Shown piece by piece: positions 24,244-33,945 of a stretch of DNA of 39,253 nt. Position numbers and translations under genes: made by a program. How positions within the stretch are numbered: the first letter of the stretch is position 1; every line of letters begins with the position of its first letter. Where the stretch lies: positions 1 through 39,253 of the forward strand of contig JAQYVT010000018.1 of the NCBI GenBank assembly GCA_030145345.1. Reading direction: 5' to 3'. Source of the DNA: Desulfobacterales bacterium. GTDB lineage: Bacteria; Desulfobacterota; Desulfobacteria; Desulfobacterales; UBA11574. The notes beneath the pieces were generated by a model. It worked only from the letters and a program-made list of their open reading frames with translations, was not told the DNA's origin and did no database searches.

Positions 24244-24945
24244 TTATTCTTTGGATCCGATGTCTTCCTTTTTATCTTCGGCTTTTTCAGGTTCAGGTTC
24301 AGATTTTTCAGTGACTTCCGGCGCCGTCGGTTCCGCGGCCTTCTCTGCAGGCTTTTCGGCTGCGTCTTCGACAGACACCTCAGGTTCTAAAACCACCGCC
24401 TTGTCTTCGGAGGTATCTTCTTTTAACGCGATGTCTTCCTTCTCCTCTTTAATCTCTTCTTCTACGCTGATCTTTTTTTCAGCCGCCGGCGTATCTTTAA
24501 CTTCTTTTTTCTCGGCAACCTGTTTTTTCTCTACAGCGGCTTTGGTCTTTTTCGTCTTTTTGGTTTTCTTCTTCTTCTTTTTATCATCTTCGGAAAAGAT
24601 CAGCTCAATCAATGAAATCGGCGCGGCATCACCCGGTCGTCTTCCAAGTTTGACGATCCGGGTATACCCACCGGATACGGCCCCATAACGCTCGGCAGCT
24701 TCTGCAAAAAGTTTATGAACAACGTCCTTTTCCCGTATAATTGAAAGTGCCTGGCGCCTCGCATGAACATCTCCTCGTTTCGCCAGAGTAATTAAATTAT
24801 CGGCCCAGCGTCTTAATTCCTTTGCTTTAACATCCGTCGTACGAATGCGTTCATGTTTGAAGAGCGACGTCACCATATTTCTAAACATGGCATCTCTATG
24901 GCTGCTCGTGCGGTTTAATTTTACGCCGGCTTTTCGATGTCTCAT
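24244..24945 (-). CDS. rplQ: Large ribosomal subunit protein bL17 with long charged C-terminal extension
   Basis: Residues 1-118 are a normal bL17 ([17 protein letters not shown] at the start, [13 protein letters not shown] at the end of the core). bL17 sits near the peptide tunnel exit. Residues 119-233 are an added low-complexity tail. It begins as a lysine block ([17 protein letters not shown]) and then becomes rich in Glu, Lys, Ala, Pro and Val. Typical bL17 proteins are about 115-130 residues, so this is nearly double. The frame is open and uses ordinary codons to a stop 40 bp before the terminator, so it does not look like readthrough of a broken stop. Confidence 0.95.
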   Translation of the reverse strand: MRHRKAGVKLNRTSSHRDAMFRNMVTSLFKHERIRTTDVKAKELRRWADNLITLAKRGDVHARRQALSIIREKDVVHKLFAEAAERYGAVSGGYTRIVKLGRRPGDAAPISLIELIFSEDDKKKKKKTKKTKKTKAAVEKKQVAEKKEVKDTPAAEKKISVEEEIKEEKEDIALKEDTSEDKAVVLEPEVSVEDAAEKPAEKAAEPTAPEVTEKSEPEPEKAEDKKEDIGSKE

Positions 24946-24953
24946 GGGATTAA

Positions 24954-25973
24954 TTATTCTCCTTCCTCTATATCTTCCTTAGGCAACTCAAAACCTTCCA
25001 TCTTCATTCCGAGAGACAGGTCCATTTCACTTAAGACTTCCTTGATCTCATTTAAAGACTTTCTGCCAAAGTTTTTGGTTTTGAGCATTTCCGCCTCGGT
25101 TTTGCTGACCAGTTGATAAATTTTTACAATATTTGCGTTCTTAAGACAGTTGGCGCTACGCACGGAAAGCTCTAGTTCTTCAACACTTCTATAAAGATTT
25201 TCATTTAACTTGGGCTTCTCTATCTCCTCGGTCTTTTCCACAGGTTCCGGCTCAAAAAGTTCATCAAAATTAATGAAGATCGTCATCTGTTCTTTTAAAA
25301 TCTTGGCGGCATAGGCCACTGCGTCTTCAGGCAGGATACTTCCGTCGGTCCAAACCTCCAAGGTCAGTTTATCGTAGTCTGTTCTCTGACCGACACGGGC
25401 ATTGCCCACCACGTAGGTAACGCGTTTAATCGGTGAGAAAACGGCATCGATGGGGATGGTACCCAGAGGCGCGTCTTCATCTTTGTTTGCTTCAGACAAT
25501 GAATACCCTTTGCCAACCATGGCGGTCATGGTCATTTTCAATTTTGACTCAGATGAAAGGGTCGCGATGTGCTGTTCTGGATTCAGCACTTCACACCTCC
25601 CGTCATCGCTGATGATATCAGCGGCGGTAACTTCACGTTCTCCTTCTGCATCAATGCGAACTGTTTTCGGTTCAGGGTCGGAAAGTCTAAATCGCACTTC
25701 CTTTAAGTTAAGGATAATCTCGGACACGTCTTCATAAATACCTGGAATAACACTGAATTCGTGCATAACCTCGTCAAACTTTACAGATACGATTGCGGCT
25801 CCGTAAAGAGACGATAGAATTATCCTTCTTAAAGAATTTCCAATTGTGATACCAAACCCTCTTTCAAGGGGTTCACAAACGAACTTGCCGTACGTCGGCT
25901 TACTGGTTACCTGAACTTTTTCTGGCGTTATCATCTCACGCCAGTTCATGTACATAAGTTCACTTGACGCCAT
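24954..25973 (-). CDS. rpoA: DNA-directed RNA polymerase subunit alpha
   Basis: Scaffold for RNA polymerase assembly and target of upstream promoter elements and activators. The 339-residue product has the N-terminal dimerisation domain with [20 protein letters not shown] and [21 protein letters not shown] Pro/Glu-rich linker near 240-265 follows. The C-terminal DNA-binding domain (about 265-325) contains [19 protein letters not shown] and [17 protein letters not shown] site precedes ATG 25973. It lies between rpsD and rplQ, as in the classic alpha operon. Confidence 0.98.
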   Translation of the reverse strand: MASSELMYMNWREMITPEKVQVTSKPTYGKFVCEPLERGFGITIGNSLRRIILSSLYGAAIVSVKFDEVMHEFSVIPGIYEDVSEIILNLKEVRFRLSDPEPKTVRIDAEGEREVTAADIISDDGRCEVLNPEQHIATLSSESKLKMTMTAMVGKGYSLSEANKDEDAPLGTIPIDAVFSPIKRVTYVVGNARVGQRTDYDKLTLEVWTDGSILPEDAVAYAAKILKEQMTIFINFDELFEPEPVEKTEEIEKPKLNENLYRSVEELELSVRSANCLKNANIVKIYQLVSKTEAEMLKTKNFGRKSLNEIKEVLSEMDLSLGMKMEGFELPKEDIEEGE

Positions 25974-26074
25974 TATTATATCTCCAATTTTTATAGCGGA
26001 TTATTAAGGATATGCGGGATGAGATACAGACGTACGATCATCACATACGCCACAACTCATATCCCGTATCTCGG

Positions 26075-26704
26075 TTATTTGGAATAGAGTTCCACGATGA
26101 GTTGTTCCTGCATCGGTACTGTTAGATCTTCACGGGAGGGAAACCCCTTAACAATACCTTTCAGGTTCTCTTTTTCCAGATCCAGCCATTGCGGAATGCC
26201 TCTTCGCACCACAGCATCGAGTGAATCTTCCAACGCCTGAATTTTGCGGCTTTTTTCCCGAACTTCAACCACATCACCCATTTTAACGAGATATGACGGA
26301 ATATTAACCTTTTTCCCGTTAACGAGAAAGTGATTGTGCCTTACGAAATGACGCCCTTGAGTACGAGAATTCACAAAGCCCATACGATAAACAACATTGT
26401 CGAGCCTGCGCTCTAGAATTACCAAAAGATTTGTTCCGGTGATGCCTTTTTGATTGTCCGCCCTTTGAAAAAACAGATGGAATTGTTTTTCCGAAAGACC
26501 GTACATCCGTTTTACCTTCTGTTTTTCCCGGAGCTGAATCCCGTAATCAGAAATTTTTCTTCCACGACGCTGCCCGTGCTGTCCGGGCGGATAACCCCGT
26601 CGGTCAAAAGCGCATTTATCCGAATAACAGCGATCTCCTTTAAGAAACAATTTTAAATTTTCCCGTCGGCATAGCCGGCATACTGAACCTGTATATCGAG
26701 CCAA
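26075..26704 (-). CDS. rpsD: Small ribosomal subunit protein uS4
   Basis: Primary 16S rRNA binder and, in many bacteria, repressor of its own operon. The 209-residue product has the zinc-binding C+ N terminus (Cys9, Cys12, Cys26, Cys31), [10 protein letters not shown], and an S4 RNA-binding domain around [13 protein letters not shown]. The start is TTG 26704, with AAGGGGG about 5 nt upstream. The 113-bp gap before rpsK contains 7-bp-periodic sequence. Confidence 0.97.
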   Translation of the reverse strand: MARYTGSVCRLCRRENLKLFLKGDRCYSDKCAFDRRGYPPGQHGQRRGRKISDYGIQLREKQKVKRMYGLSEKQFHLFFQRADNQKGITGTNLLVILERRLDNVVYRMGFVNSRTQGRHFVRHNHFLVNGKKVNIPSYLVKMGDVVEVREKSRKIQALEDSLDAVVRRGIPQWLDLEKENLKGIVKGFPSREDLTVPMQEQLIVELYSK

Positions 26705-26720
26705 GCGTTCCCCCTTTATA

Positions 26721-26817
26721 TTGAAGATTGACCATTTTCAATGGATCCGCCTTCTATGGAATTAAACCGTCAAAAAATCTTCAATCTTCGATTTTCAATT
26801 TTCAATTTTCAATTATT
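26721..26817. repeat. Heptamer-periodic spacer between rpsD and rpsK
   Basis: Two stretches have a 7-bp period. The first is TTGAAGA-TTGACCA-TTTTCAA (26721-26741). The second has six units from 26777 ending at the rpsK stop, including ATTTTCA three times in a row (26791-26811). No frame and no hairpin terminator are seen. Confidence 0.65.
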
Positions 26818-27204
26818 CTAAACTCTGCGTCGTTTGGGTGGTCGACAACCATTATGCGGTATGGGTGTAACATCTTTAATCACTAAAACATTTAACCCTG
26901 CGGCCTGAAGAGATCGAAGCGCGGACTCCCGGCCTGCGCCAGGGCCCTTGACATACACTTCAACATTTCTCATCCCGTGCTCCATGGCTTTCTTAACGGC
27001 ATCCTCTGCTGCAAGTTGAGCAGCAAAGGGTGTGCTCTTACGCGATCCCTTAAAGCCCTGAACCCCTGCGCTTGACCAGGCAACAACATTACCGCCAGAG
27101 TCGGTAATGGTAACGATGGTATTGTTAAACGTTGATTGAATATGTACGACCCCGCTGGGTATATTCTTTTTTTCTTTCTTTTTAGTACGGATTTTTTTCG
27201 CCAT
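26818..27204 (-). CDS. rpsK: Small ribosomal subunit protein uS11
   Basis: Platform protein of the 30S subunit near the mRNA exit. The 128-residue product has the conserved [32 protein letters not shown] and the C-terminal [25 protein letters not shown] site precedes ATG 27204. A 7-bp-periodic spacer separates it from the rpsM stop. Confidence 0.98.
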   Translation of the reverse strand: MAKKIRTKKKEKKNIPSGVVHIQSTFNNTIVTITDSGGNVVAWSSAGVQGFKGSRKSTPFAAQLAAEDAVKKAMEHGMRNVEVYVKGPGAGRESALRSLQAAGLNVLVIKDVTPIPHNGCRPPKRRRV

Positions 27205-27222
27205 GTATTATGCTCCTGCCTG

Positions 27223-27250
27223 AAAATTCGTTATCCGTTATTCATTCATC
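27223..27250. repeat. Heptamer-periodic spacer between rpsK and rpsM
   Basis: Units AAAATTC-GTTATCC-GTTATTC-ATTCATC (27223-27250) have a 7-bp period in the 82-bp gap downstream of the rpsM stop. They are degenerate and non-coding. Confidence 0.5.
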
Positions 27251-27286
27251 GCGACTCAACGATCGAACAACAAACGGGTATCCTTT

Positions 27287-27670
27287 TTATTTTTTTCGAA
27301 CGCCACCTTTCTTTTTAACTGCAGATCTTTTGGGTCCTTTTCGCGTTCGTGCATTGGTACTTGTCCGCTGCCCACGCACGGGAAGCGACTTTCGATGGCG
27401 AAGTCCACGGTAAGATCCGAGATCCATCAACCTTTTAATATTCATGGAAATATCAGTGCGAAGTTCACCTTCAACTTTATATTCGCTGTCAATCACCTTA
27501 CGAATACTATTGACCTCAGTCTCAGACAAATCATCTGTCTTTGTATTCGGATCAATATCGAGTTTTTGGAGTATACGCCTTGATATGCTCGGACCGATAC
27601 CATAAATATATGTCAGTCCGACCTCGATCCGTTTCCGTCTAGGCAAATCTACTCCCGCGATTCTTGCCAA
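27287..27670 (-). CDS. rpsM: Small ribosomal subunit protein uS13
   Basis: 30S head protein that contacts the P-site tRNA and bridges to the 50S. The 127-residue product has [19 protein letters not shown], a helix-two-turn-helix region, and the basic tail [19 protein letters not shown]. The start is TTG 27670, preceded by the near-perfect site AAAGGAGG 6 nt upstream; no ATG is available near the conserved N terminus. Confidence 0.97.
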   Translation of the reverse strand: MARIAGVDLPRRKRIEVGLTYIYGIGPSISRRILQKLDIDPNTKTDDLSETEVNSIRKVIDSEYKVEGELRTDISMNIKRLMDLGSYRGLRHRKSLPVRGQRTSTNARTRKGPKRSAVKKKGGVRKK

Positions 27671-27684
27671 AGCTTATCCTCCTT

Positions 27685-27798
27685 TTAACCTTGTCTCTGT
27701 TTGTGGCGTTTATTCTCGCAGATGACTCTGACAACTCCTCTTCTGCGGACAATTTTACACTTGGCACACATTTTCTTAACCGATGCCCTGACTTTCAT
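27685..27798 (-). CDS. rpmJ: Large ribosomal subunit protein bL36
   Basis: A 37-residue zinc-ribbon protein too short for common length cut-offs. It begins [20 protein letters not shown] and ends [11 protein letters not shown], with ligands Cys11, Cys14, Cys27 and His32 (C+ form). It lies between infA and rpsM, its usual place. A GGAGAAATGTGA leader precedes the ATG. Confidence 0.97.
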   Translation of the reverse strand: MKVRASVKKMCAKCKIVRRRGVVRVICENKRHKQRQG

Positions 27799-27901
27799 TC
27801 ACATTTCTCCTTCACTAGGGTAGTAGACAATGGGCGATGGTTACCGTGTACCGAGTTTAAACCATTACCGATACACCGATCGTCGGCCATCAATCACCAC
27901 C

Positions 27902-28120
27902 TTATTTCGATCTGTATGTTATTCTTCCACGAGACAGATCATATGGAGAGAGTTCAACCGTAACTTTATCTCCTGGCAGAATTTTAATAAAATGCATGCG
28001 CATCTTTCCGGAAATATGCGCAAGTACCTGATGCTTATTTTCCAATTCCACTTTGAACATTGCATTGGGTAATGTTTCAAGCACGATACCTTCAACCTTA
28101 ATCGCTTCTTCTTTTGGCAT
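27902..28120 (-). CDS. infA: Translation initiation factor IF-1
   Basis: A 72-residue OB-fold protein that occupies the A site during initiation. It starts [20 protein letters not shown] and contains [19 protein letters not shown] and [14 protein letters not shown]. It lies directly after secY, without the adk and map genes often found between them. Confidence 0.98.
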   Translation of the reverse strand: MPKEEAIKVEGIVLETLPNAMFKVELENKHQVLAHISGKMRMHFIKILPGDKVTVELSPYDLSRGRITYRSK

Positions 28121-28152
28121 GTCTTCCCCCGACGCCTGTTTGCTCAGGACGA

Positions 28153-29469
28153 TTAGAATCTTCCTTTCATTTTAGCCCCGCCTTTCTTTAAGAATCCTTC
28201 GTAGTGACGGGTCAGCATGTGAGATTCTATTTGCTGAATGGTATCAATAGCAACCCCAACAACGATTAAAAGGGCAGTACCGCCAAAATAAAACGGAACA
28301 TTAAATTTTGTCATCAGAATAGATGGAAGTACGCATACTGCAGAAACATATATGGCACCCCCTAAAGTAATACGGGTAAGAACCCTGTCTATGTAGTCTG
28401 CCGTACGTTTGCCCGGACGAATACCTGGAATATATCCACCTTGTTTTTTCATATTATCTGCAACATCCACCGGATTAAAGGTGACGGCGGTATAAAAGTA
28501 GCAGAAAAAGAATATAAAGCCGACATATAAAGTTTCATATACGATATTACCCGGTCTCATGGCCGATGCAATGTTCTGTATCCACGGAATCGCTATAAAA
28601 CTGGCCAGCGTTGCCGGGAACATGATGATGGATGAAGCGAATATGGGTGGTATCACGCCGGATGTATTGACCTTTAACGGTAAATGGGTGCTCTGCCCCC
28701 CATACATTTTTCGGCCCACAACCCTTTTGGCATATTGAACGGTTATCCGACGCTGACCCGTTTCCACATATATGATAAAGGCCACAACAAGTGCCATCAG
28801 AATAGTTAAAATTATGATGACAAATAGCCCCATTTCACCGGTTGAAAGTAGACGGAATGTATTTCCGATTGCAGCCGGCATCCGAGCAATAATTCCTGCG
28901 AATATAATCAGGGAAATGCCGTTGCCGATTCCGCGTTCGGTGATCTGTTCACCCAGCCACATAATAAACGCCGTACCCGCCGTCAGGGTCATCACGGTCA
29001 TGAGCCTGAATCCCCAGCCGGGATCTATAACCACTGCCGCACCGCCGGGAGACATCATTTTCTCAAGGCCAACACTAATACCGAACCCCTGGATTACACT
29101 GAGCAAAATCGTGCCGTACCGTGTATACTGCGTAATCTTTTTACGCCCCTGCTCGCCTTCCTTTGACAAACGCTCCAGATGGGGAATGGTCACAGTCAAA
29201 AGTTGAAGAATAATCGATGCACTGATATAGGGCATAATCCCGAGGGCAAAAACAGAAAGCCGCTCTAAGGCGCCCCCCGAAAACATATCAAAAAGACCGA
29301 GGAGCGTCCCTTTTGCCCGGGCAAAAAATGAGGCCAGTGCCACAGTGTCTATGCCCGGAGTCGGAACATGCACGCCAATACGATAGACGATAAGCAGCGC
29401 TAACGTATATATAATCCTTTTTTTGAGTTCAGGTATTTTGAATATATTGCCGAACCCGCCACCAAGCAT
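28153..29469 (-). CDS. secY: Preprotein translocase subunit SecY
   Basis: Channel subunit of the Sec translocon in the inner membrane. The 438-residue product has about ten transmembrane segments. It shows [12 protein letters not shown] early, a plug/second-helix region with [20 protein letters not shown], and cytoplasmic loops with [12 protein letters not shown] and [17 protein letters not shown]. It starts 1 bp after the rplO stop, as in the spc operon. Confidence 0.98.
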   Translation of the reverse strand: MLGGGFGNIFKIPELKKRIIYTLALLIVYRIGVHVPTPGIDTVALASFFARAKGTLLGLFDMFSGGALERLSVFALGIMPYISASIILQLLTVTIPHLERLSKEGEQGRKKITQYTRYGTILLSVIQGFGISVGLEKMMSPGGAAVVIDPGWGFRLMTVMTLTAGTAFIMWLGEQITERGIGNGISLIIFAGIIARMPAAIGNTFRLLSTGEMGLFVIIILTILMALVVAFIIYVETGQRRITVQYAKRVVGRKMYGGQSTHLPLKVNTSGVIPPIFASSIIMFPATLASFIAIPWIQNIASAMRPGNIVYETLYVGFIFFFCYFYTAVTFNPVDVADNMKKQGGYIPGIRPGKRTADYIDRVLTRITLGGAIYVSAVCVLPSILMTKFNVPFYFGGTALLIVVGVAIDTIQQIESHMLTRHYEGFLKKGGAKMKGRF

Positions 29470-29470
29470 A

Positions 29471-29911
29471 TTAGAGAACCTCTACGTTTCCGCCCGCGGC
29501 GATTATTTTATCCCTGGCGCTTTTACTGACGCCGTTCACCTTAATTGTAAGCGGAATTTTGATCTCGCCGTGTCCAAGAAGTTTAATGCCGTCCCGCGGA
29601 CCTTTAACGAGACCGGTCCGTAAAAGTTCGGCCTCATCCACAGTGCTGCCGCTTTCAAATATTGAAAGGTCACGAATATTAATTACAGATATTTTCTGTT
29701 TAAAAATATTGGTAAAACCGCGTTTGGGCAGTCGGCGATGAATCGGCATTTGTCCACCTTCAAAGCCGGGTCTTACGCCACCGCCGCTTCGGCTATTGTG
29801 CCCCTTTGTACCCCTGCCGGCGGTTTTACCGCTACCTGAACCTACCCCGCGTCCCACACGTTTCCTCGCCCTGCGTGATCCGCCAGGAGGTGACAACTCA
29901 CTTAGCTTCAT
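29471..29911 (-). CDS. rplO: Large ribosomal subunit protein uL15
   Basis: The 146-residue uL15 has the glycine/arginine-rich N terminus ([20 protein letters not shown]) that threads into 23S rRNA, followed by [18 protein letters not shown] and the globular C terminus. Its start codon lies within the rpmD gene, overlapping by 14 nt, which suggests coupled translation. Confidence 0.97.
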   Translation of the reverse strand: MKLSELSPPGGSRRARKRVGRGVGSGSGKTAGRGTKGHNSRSGGGVRPGFEGGQMPIHRRLPKRGFTNIFKQKISVINIRDLSIFESGSTVDEAELLRTGLVKGPRDGIKLLGHGEIKIPLTIKVNGVSKSARDKIIAAGGNVEVL

Positions 29912-30095
29912 CTATATTTTCCTCAACTTTCACCAGATGTGATACCGTGTTGACCATCCCTCGAGTTGAAGGCGTATCTTTAAGTTCAACGGTTCTGTTA
30001 AGTTTTGTCAGTCCCATACCGCGCAATACTCTCCGATGCTTTTCAGGCCTTCCAATCATGCTTTTAACAAGCGTTACCCTTAATACTCCACTCAT
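29898..30095 (-). CDS. rpmD: Large ribosomal subunit protein uL30
   Basis: A 65-residue uL30 with RVTLVKSMIGRPEKHRRVLR and LNRTVELKDTPSTRGMVN, the normal compact ferredoxin-like fold. An AAGGGA site precedes ATG 30095. The 3' end overlaps rplO by 14 nt. Confidence 0.95.
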   Translation of the reverse strand: MSGVLRVTLVKSMIGRPEKHRRVLRGMGLTKLNRTVELKDTPSTRGMVNTVSHLVKVEENIDEAK

Positions 30096-30151
30096 TTATC
30101 ATCCCTTATGGTTTAACTATAGCCGATGACCGAAGATTCCCCTGGATTTTT

Positions 30152-30191
30152 GCATTTCTAATCATCATTGGTCATTCTTGAATCTTTAATT
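30152..30191. repeat. Heptamer-periodic spacer after rpsE
   Basis: Degenerate 7-bp units (GCATTTC, TAATCAT, CATTGGT, CATTCTT, GAATCTT) run up to the rpsE stop codon on the minus strand, filling most of the 96-bp rpsE-rpmD gap. Confidence 0.45.
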
Positions 30192-30686
30192 CTAGAGGTC
30201 TTCCACACTAATACCGCGTCTTGCAGCCACCTGTTCACGACTCTGCAATCGACAGAGTCCTTCAATGGTTGCCTTAACCACATTGTGAGGATTATGTGAA
30301 CCCATACACTTTGTAAGAATATTCTGGACTCCCGCTGCTTCAAGCACCGCTCGAACAGCGCCCCCTGCAATAAGACCGGTTCCTTGGGAAGCAGGTTTTA
30401 ACAAAACACGTCCGGCACCGTACTTTCCGATAACCACATAAGGTATTGTTCCGTCGACTAAGGGGAATTTCACCATGTTTTTCTTAGCTTTTTCTATACC
30501 TTTACGGATCGCTTCGGGCACCTCGCCGGCTTTTCCAAGCCCTTGGCCGACACTCCCTTCGCCATCACCAACCACCACGATTGCACTAAAGCTGAAACGG
30601 CGTCCTCCCTTGACAACTTTTGCAACCCGGTTAATGTAAACGACCTTATCGATTAATTGATTTTCGCCTTTATTCTGTTTGAACAA
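30192..30686 (-). CDS. rpsE: Small ribosomal subunit protein uS5
   Basis: Decoding-fidelity protein at the back of the 30S. The 164-residue product has the double-stranded-RNA-binding-like N domain ([20 protein letters not shown]) and [37 protein letters not shown] lies toward the C terminus. The start is TTG 30686, preceded by AAGGAGG 7 nt upstream. Confidence 0.96.
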   Translation of the reverse strand: MFKQNKGENQLIDKVVYINRVAKVVKGGRRFSFSAIVVVGDGEGSVGQGLGKAGEVPEAIRKGIEKAKKNMVKFPLVDGTIPYVVIGKYGAGRVLLKPASQGTGLIAGGAVRAVLEAAGVQNILTKCMGSHNPHNVVKATIEGLCRLQSREQVAARRGISVEDL

Positions 30687-30787
30687 AAATCCGCCTCCTT
30701 CACCGTAAATGACTCAAATTAAGATTTTACCCTGTCACAATACGTTGTTTTATCTTTGTGAGGTGCAATTTTTAATATACCAAACCC

Positions 30788-31156
30788 TTAAAAATCCAGT
30801 CCTGCCTCACGTGCACCATCAGAAACGGCTTTAACCCGTCCGTGATATAAAAAACCATTTCGGTCAAAAACAACTTGGCGTATACCCTTTTCTATCGCCA
30901 TTTCTCCCAAGAGTTTCCCAACAAAACCTGCTACAGCAATTTTGTTTTCAAATACCGGCTGTTCCTTTACGGATTTATCCATACTTGACGCCGCCACCAT
31001 AGTTTGTCCATGGGTGTCATCAATGACCTGGGCATAAATATGTTTCGCGCTTCGGAAAACACTCAGTCTCGGCCGTTCCGGTGTGCCGACAAGATTCTTT
31101 CTGATTCTCTTTTTTCGCTTTAAACGTGCTCTTTTTTTTGGATTTAAAGATCCCAT
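30788..31156 (-). CDS. rplR: Large ribosomal subunit protein uL18
   Basis: 5S rRNA-binding protein. The 122-residue product has the basic N terminus KKRARLKRKKRIRKNLVGT, RPRLSVFRSAKHIYAQVIDD and the C-terminal GFLYHGRVKAVSDGAREAGL. It follows rplF after 13 bp. The 101-bp gap before rpsE shows no recognisable feature. Confidence 0.97.
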   Translation of the reverse strand: MGSLNPKKRARLKRKKRIRKNLVGTPERPRLSVFRSAKHIYAQVIDDTHGQTMVAASSMDKSVKEQPVFENKIAVAGFVGKLLGEMAIEKGIRQVVFDRNGFLYHGRVKAVSDGAREAGLDF

Positions 31157-31169
31157 ATTCTATATAACC

Positions 31170-31715
31170 TTATACTGCTTTAGTTCCTGTCTTTCCGGCT
31201 TTCCGCTGAATATACTCTTCGGCATATTTTATTCCCTTGCCCTTATAGGGTTCGGGAGGCCTCAATCTCCGAATAGATGCAGCGGTATGACCCAAAAGCT
31301 CTTTATCGATACCCATGAGTTTTATAACATTTTTTTTGTCAATGGATGCTGAGATGCCTTCGGGAAGATCGAATTTAATCGGGTGTGAGTATCCGAGATT
31401 AAATTCGATATGATTGCCACTCAGGGCAGCCCGATAGCCGATACCGTGTATTTCCAGTATCCTTTCAAATCCTTGGCTCACGCCGGCAACCATGTTGGCC
31501 ACCAAACTGCGGGTCAGTCCGCGAAAAGCCTGGCTGGTCCTGGCATCGTTAACAGTGATCACACGGATCATCCCGTCTTCTATCTTTAGATCCACTGCAG
31601 GATGGACGGTTCTTTCAAGGGTGCCCTTTTCGCCCTGGACAGTAATTACTCTGTCTTTATAGGTGATCTTCGTTTTTTCAGGTATGGGTATAGGTGTTTT
31701 ACCTACTCTGGACAT
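31170..31715 (-). CDS. rplF: Large ribosomal subunit protein uL6
   Basis: Binds 23S rRNA near the sarcin-ricin loop and factor-binding site. The 181-residue product starts MSRVGKTPIPIPEKTKITY, has two repeated domains, and ends with RRLRPPEPYKGKGIKYAEE, the classic uL6 signature. Confidence 0.98.
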   Translation of the reverse strand: MSRVGKTPIPIPEKTKITYKDRVITVQGEKGTLERTVHPAVDLKIEDGMIRVITVNDARTSQAFRGLTRSLVANMVAGVSQGFERILEIHGIGYRAALSGNHIEFNLGYSHPIKFDLPEGISASIDKKNVIKLMGIDKELLGHTAASIRRLRPPEPYKGKGIKYAEEYIQRKAGKTGTKAV

Positions 31716-31728
31716 TCATGACTCCTTT

Positions 31729-32127
31729 TTACCAAATATTGCAGAGAATCTCTCCCCCTACATTTGCAGTCCTGGCTTTTTTATCCGTCATTATCCCTTT
31801 TGATGTCGATAAAATAGCAATCCCCGTACCGCTCAGAACCGGCTTTACATCCTTGCTTTTGGCATAAACACGTCGACTCGGTTTACTAACACGGTTAAGA
31901 CCCAAAATCGCGTGGGTGTCTCTCTTGTCATACTTAAGATAAATACGCAATATACCCTGTTTCTTATCCTTGATGAATTTATAATTTCTGATAAACCCTT
32001 CATCTTTTAATACCCTGGCCAATTCAATTTTTATTTTTGACCCTGGAATATCGACGCTGTTGAATTTTGCCTTTCCTGCGTTCCGAATTCGGGTCAGCAG
32101 GTCCGCAATTGGATCACTCATTGCCAT
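31729..32127 (-). CDS. rpsH: Small ribosomal subunit protein uS8
   Basis: Central 16S rRNA binder and, in enterobacteria, repressor of the spc operon. The 132-residue product has DPIADLLTRIRNAGKAKF and the C-terminal GTGIAILSTSKGIMTDKKAR signature. The start is ATG 32127; a second ATG two codons on is also possible. Confidence 0.98.
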   Translation of the reverse strand: MAMSDPIADLLTRIRNAGKAKFNSVDIPGSKIKIELARVLKDEGFIRNYKFIKDKKQGILRIYLKYDKRDTHAILGLNRVSKPSRRVYAKSKDVKPVLSGTGIAILSTSKGIMTDKKARTANVGGEILCNIW

Positions 32128-32212
32128 AGTCTTCTCCGCTATTTATATTAACGCTTTAAAATTTCCTTACAACTTATTGATACAGTTTGTTTTTTAATAT
32201 CAACCCGATCGA

Positions 32213-32398
32213 TTACCAGCTGGATTTCGTGACACCGGGAAGCTTACCTTGGGAAGCAAGATTCCGGAAACAAATACGACAAATTCCAAATTTCCTTAAA
32301 AATCCTCTGGGCCTCCCGCAAATGGGACAGCGGTTGTATTGTCTGACCTTGAACTTGGGTTTTCGTATTGCTTTAATTCTAAGCGATTTTTTTGCCAA
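32213..32398 (-). CDS. rpsN: Small ribosomal subunit protein uS14, zinc-binding type
   Basis: The 61-residue short (type Z) uS14 has zinc ligands Cys24, Cys27, Cys40 and Cys43 (CPIC, CRIC). It ends with the family signature [18 protein letters not shown]. The start is TTG 32398, with GGGAGG just upstream. It lies between rplE and rpsH as expected. Confidence 0.97.
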   Translation of the reverse strand: MAKKSLRIKAIRKPKFKVRQYNRCPICGRPRGFLRKFGICRICFRNLASQGKLPGVTKSSW

Positions 32399-32466
32399 AT
32401 CTTCCTCCCCCTTAAGCTGAAGATTGAACGCTTGTCATAGCTTCAACCTTCGACACACATCCTTTA

Positions 32467-32484
32467 TTCTTCATTGTTCATTGT
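32467..32484. repeat. Heptamer-periodic spacer after rplE
   Basis: TTCTTCA-TTGTTCA-TTGTTCA (32467-32487) has a 7-bp period, and the last unit contains the rplE stop codon on the minus strand. It belongs to the same class as the spacers after rpsK, rpsM and rpsE. Confidence 0.5.
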
Positions 32485-33024
32485 TCAATTACGAAACGGC
32501 ATGCCCAATAGTCGCAAAAGTTCTTTTCCTTCTTCATCGGTGTTTGCAGTCGTAACGATGGATATGTTAAGACCTTTAATTTTATCTATTTTATCGTAAT
32601 CGATTTCAGGAAATATAATCTGCTCTTTAACCCCAAGGCTATAATTGCCGTGACCATCAAGGGCTTTCCCCGATAGACCTCTAAAGTCACGAACACGGGG
32701 CAATGCGATATTAACCAATTTATAAAAAAAATCATACATGTGTTGGCGGCGAAGGGTCACCATGCACCCTATGGGCATTCCTTCCCTCAGTTTAAACGCT
32801 GCGATTGATTTCTTGGCACGGGTAACCACCGGATGCTGGCCTGCGATTATTTTAAGCTCCTCGGCTGCTGAATCCAGAAGTTTGATATTATGAATCGCTT
32901 CGCCAAGCCCCATATTCAATACCACCTTGTCAAGTTTTGGAACCTGCATGATGTTTTTGTACTTAAAGGTTTCGAAGAGTCTGGGGACAACTTCTTTATG
33001 ATAATATTCTTTTAACTGTGACAT
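32485..33024 (-). CDS. rplE: Large ribosomal subunit protein uL5
   Basis: 5S rRNA-binding central protuberance protein that contacts P-site tRNA. The 179-residue product has [40 protein letters not shown] and the C-terminal [20 protein letters not shown]. Length and position are canonical. Confidence 0.98.
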   Translation of the reverse strand: MSQLKEYYHKEVVPRLFETFKYKNIMQVPKLDKVVLNMGLGEAIHNIKLLDSAAEELKIIAGQHPVVTRAKKSIAAFKLREGMPIGCMVTLRRQHMYDFFYKLVNIALPRVRDFRGLSGKALDGHGNYSLGVKEQIIFPEIDYDKIDKIKGLNISIVTTANTDEEGKELLRLLGMPFRN

Positions 33025-33046
33025 TCAATTCCTCCGGCACGCGATC

Positions 33047-33376
33047 CTAAGAATCTATGATCTCATTGCATTTCCTGCAGACCCGAATTTTTTTTCCATC
33101 TTCAAGACGCTTCATTTTTATACGAACGGGGGTAACACATTTATTACACAGCAACATAACGTTGGACCAATGGATGGGTGCCTCGCTCTCAATAATTCCG
33201 CCCTGTCTGTGCTTTGCACTGGGCCTGGCGTGTCTTTTGGCCATGTTGATATTTTCAACAATAATCCGGCTGCTCTTTCTTTTTATACCCAGGACTTTAC
33301 CGACTTTACCTTTATCTTTACCGGCAGTAACTTTGACTTTGTCGTCTTTTTTTATGTGACATCTATTATCTAACAT
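33047..33376 (-). CDS. rplX: Large ribosomal subunit protein uL24 with C-terminal zinc-finger-like cysteines
   Basis: Assembly initiator near the tunnel exit. The 109-residue product has a KOW motif in DDKVKVTAGKDKGKVGKVL, NMAKRHARPSAKHRQGGIIE, and a C-terminal CNKC...CRKC pair that forms a small zinc-ribbon-like end. This end is seen in many non-enterobacterial uL24 proteins. Confidence 0.97.
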   Translation of the reverse strand: MLDNRCHIKKDDKVKVTAGKDKGKVGKVLGIKRKSSRIIVENINMAKRHARPSAKHRQGGIIESEAPIHWSNVMLLCNKCVTPVRIKMKRLEDGKKIRVCRKCNEIIDS

Positions 33377-33410
33377 GAATCAACTCTCCACAGGCTGTAA
33401 AATCGTCGGA

Positions 33411-33779
33411 CTATAAAACCTCTGGCGCCAACGATATAATTTTCATAAATCTTTTGGCTCGAAGTTCTCTGGCCACCGGACCAAATATACGGGTTCCGAT
33501 AGGTTCCCTGTTTTGTGTAATTAAGACCGCTGAATTATCATCGAATCGTATGAAGGATCCATCCGGTCTTCGGATTTCCTTTTTCGTCCGAACCACAACA
33601 GCCTTAAGTATATCGCCTTTTTTGACCTTGGTATTCGGTATCGCTTCCTTAACAGATACGACGATGATGTCGCCAATACTTGCATATCGCCTTCGGGAAC
33701 CGCCAAGAACTTTTATGCAATACAGAACCTTGGCGCCCGAATTGTCTGCCACGGTTAATCGTGTCTCCGCCTGAATCAT
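33411..33779 (-). CDS. rplN: Large ribosomal subunit protein uL14
   Basis: Intersubunit-bridge protein and binding site of the silencing factor RsfS. The 122-residue product is a textbook uL14: [40 protein letters not shown], and the C-terminal [17 protein letters not shown]. Confidence 0.99.
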   Translation of the reverse strand: MIQAETRLTVADNSGAKVLYCIKVLGGSRRRYASIGDIIVVSVKEAIPNTKVKKGDILKAVVVRTKKEIRRPDGSFIRFDDNSAVLITQNREPIGTRIFGPVARELRAKRFMKIISLAPEVL

Positions 33780-33945
33780 CTTTTTAACTTTCCTTGTATA
33801 TGATAACTTCCGAAATAAATCGGACTCCTCATGTCTTCGGTTTTAAAGGTCGATTTTCGGGATATTTAACAGACACTTATTATTAAAACCTAAATAAAAC
33901 ATTGGCAAAGAGCTGGATTTCCGACTTTTTGCCGTACGATAACAA

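Noticed and set aside
26791-26817. CRISPR-like repeats in the ribosomal operon
   Set aside because: Units of 7 bp with no spacers; a microsatellite-like tract.
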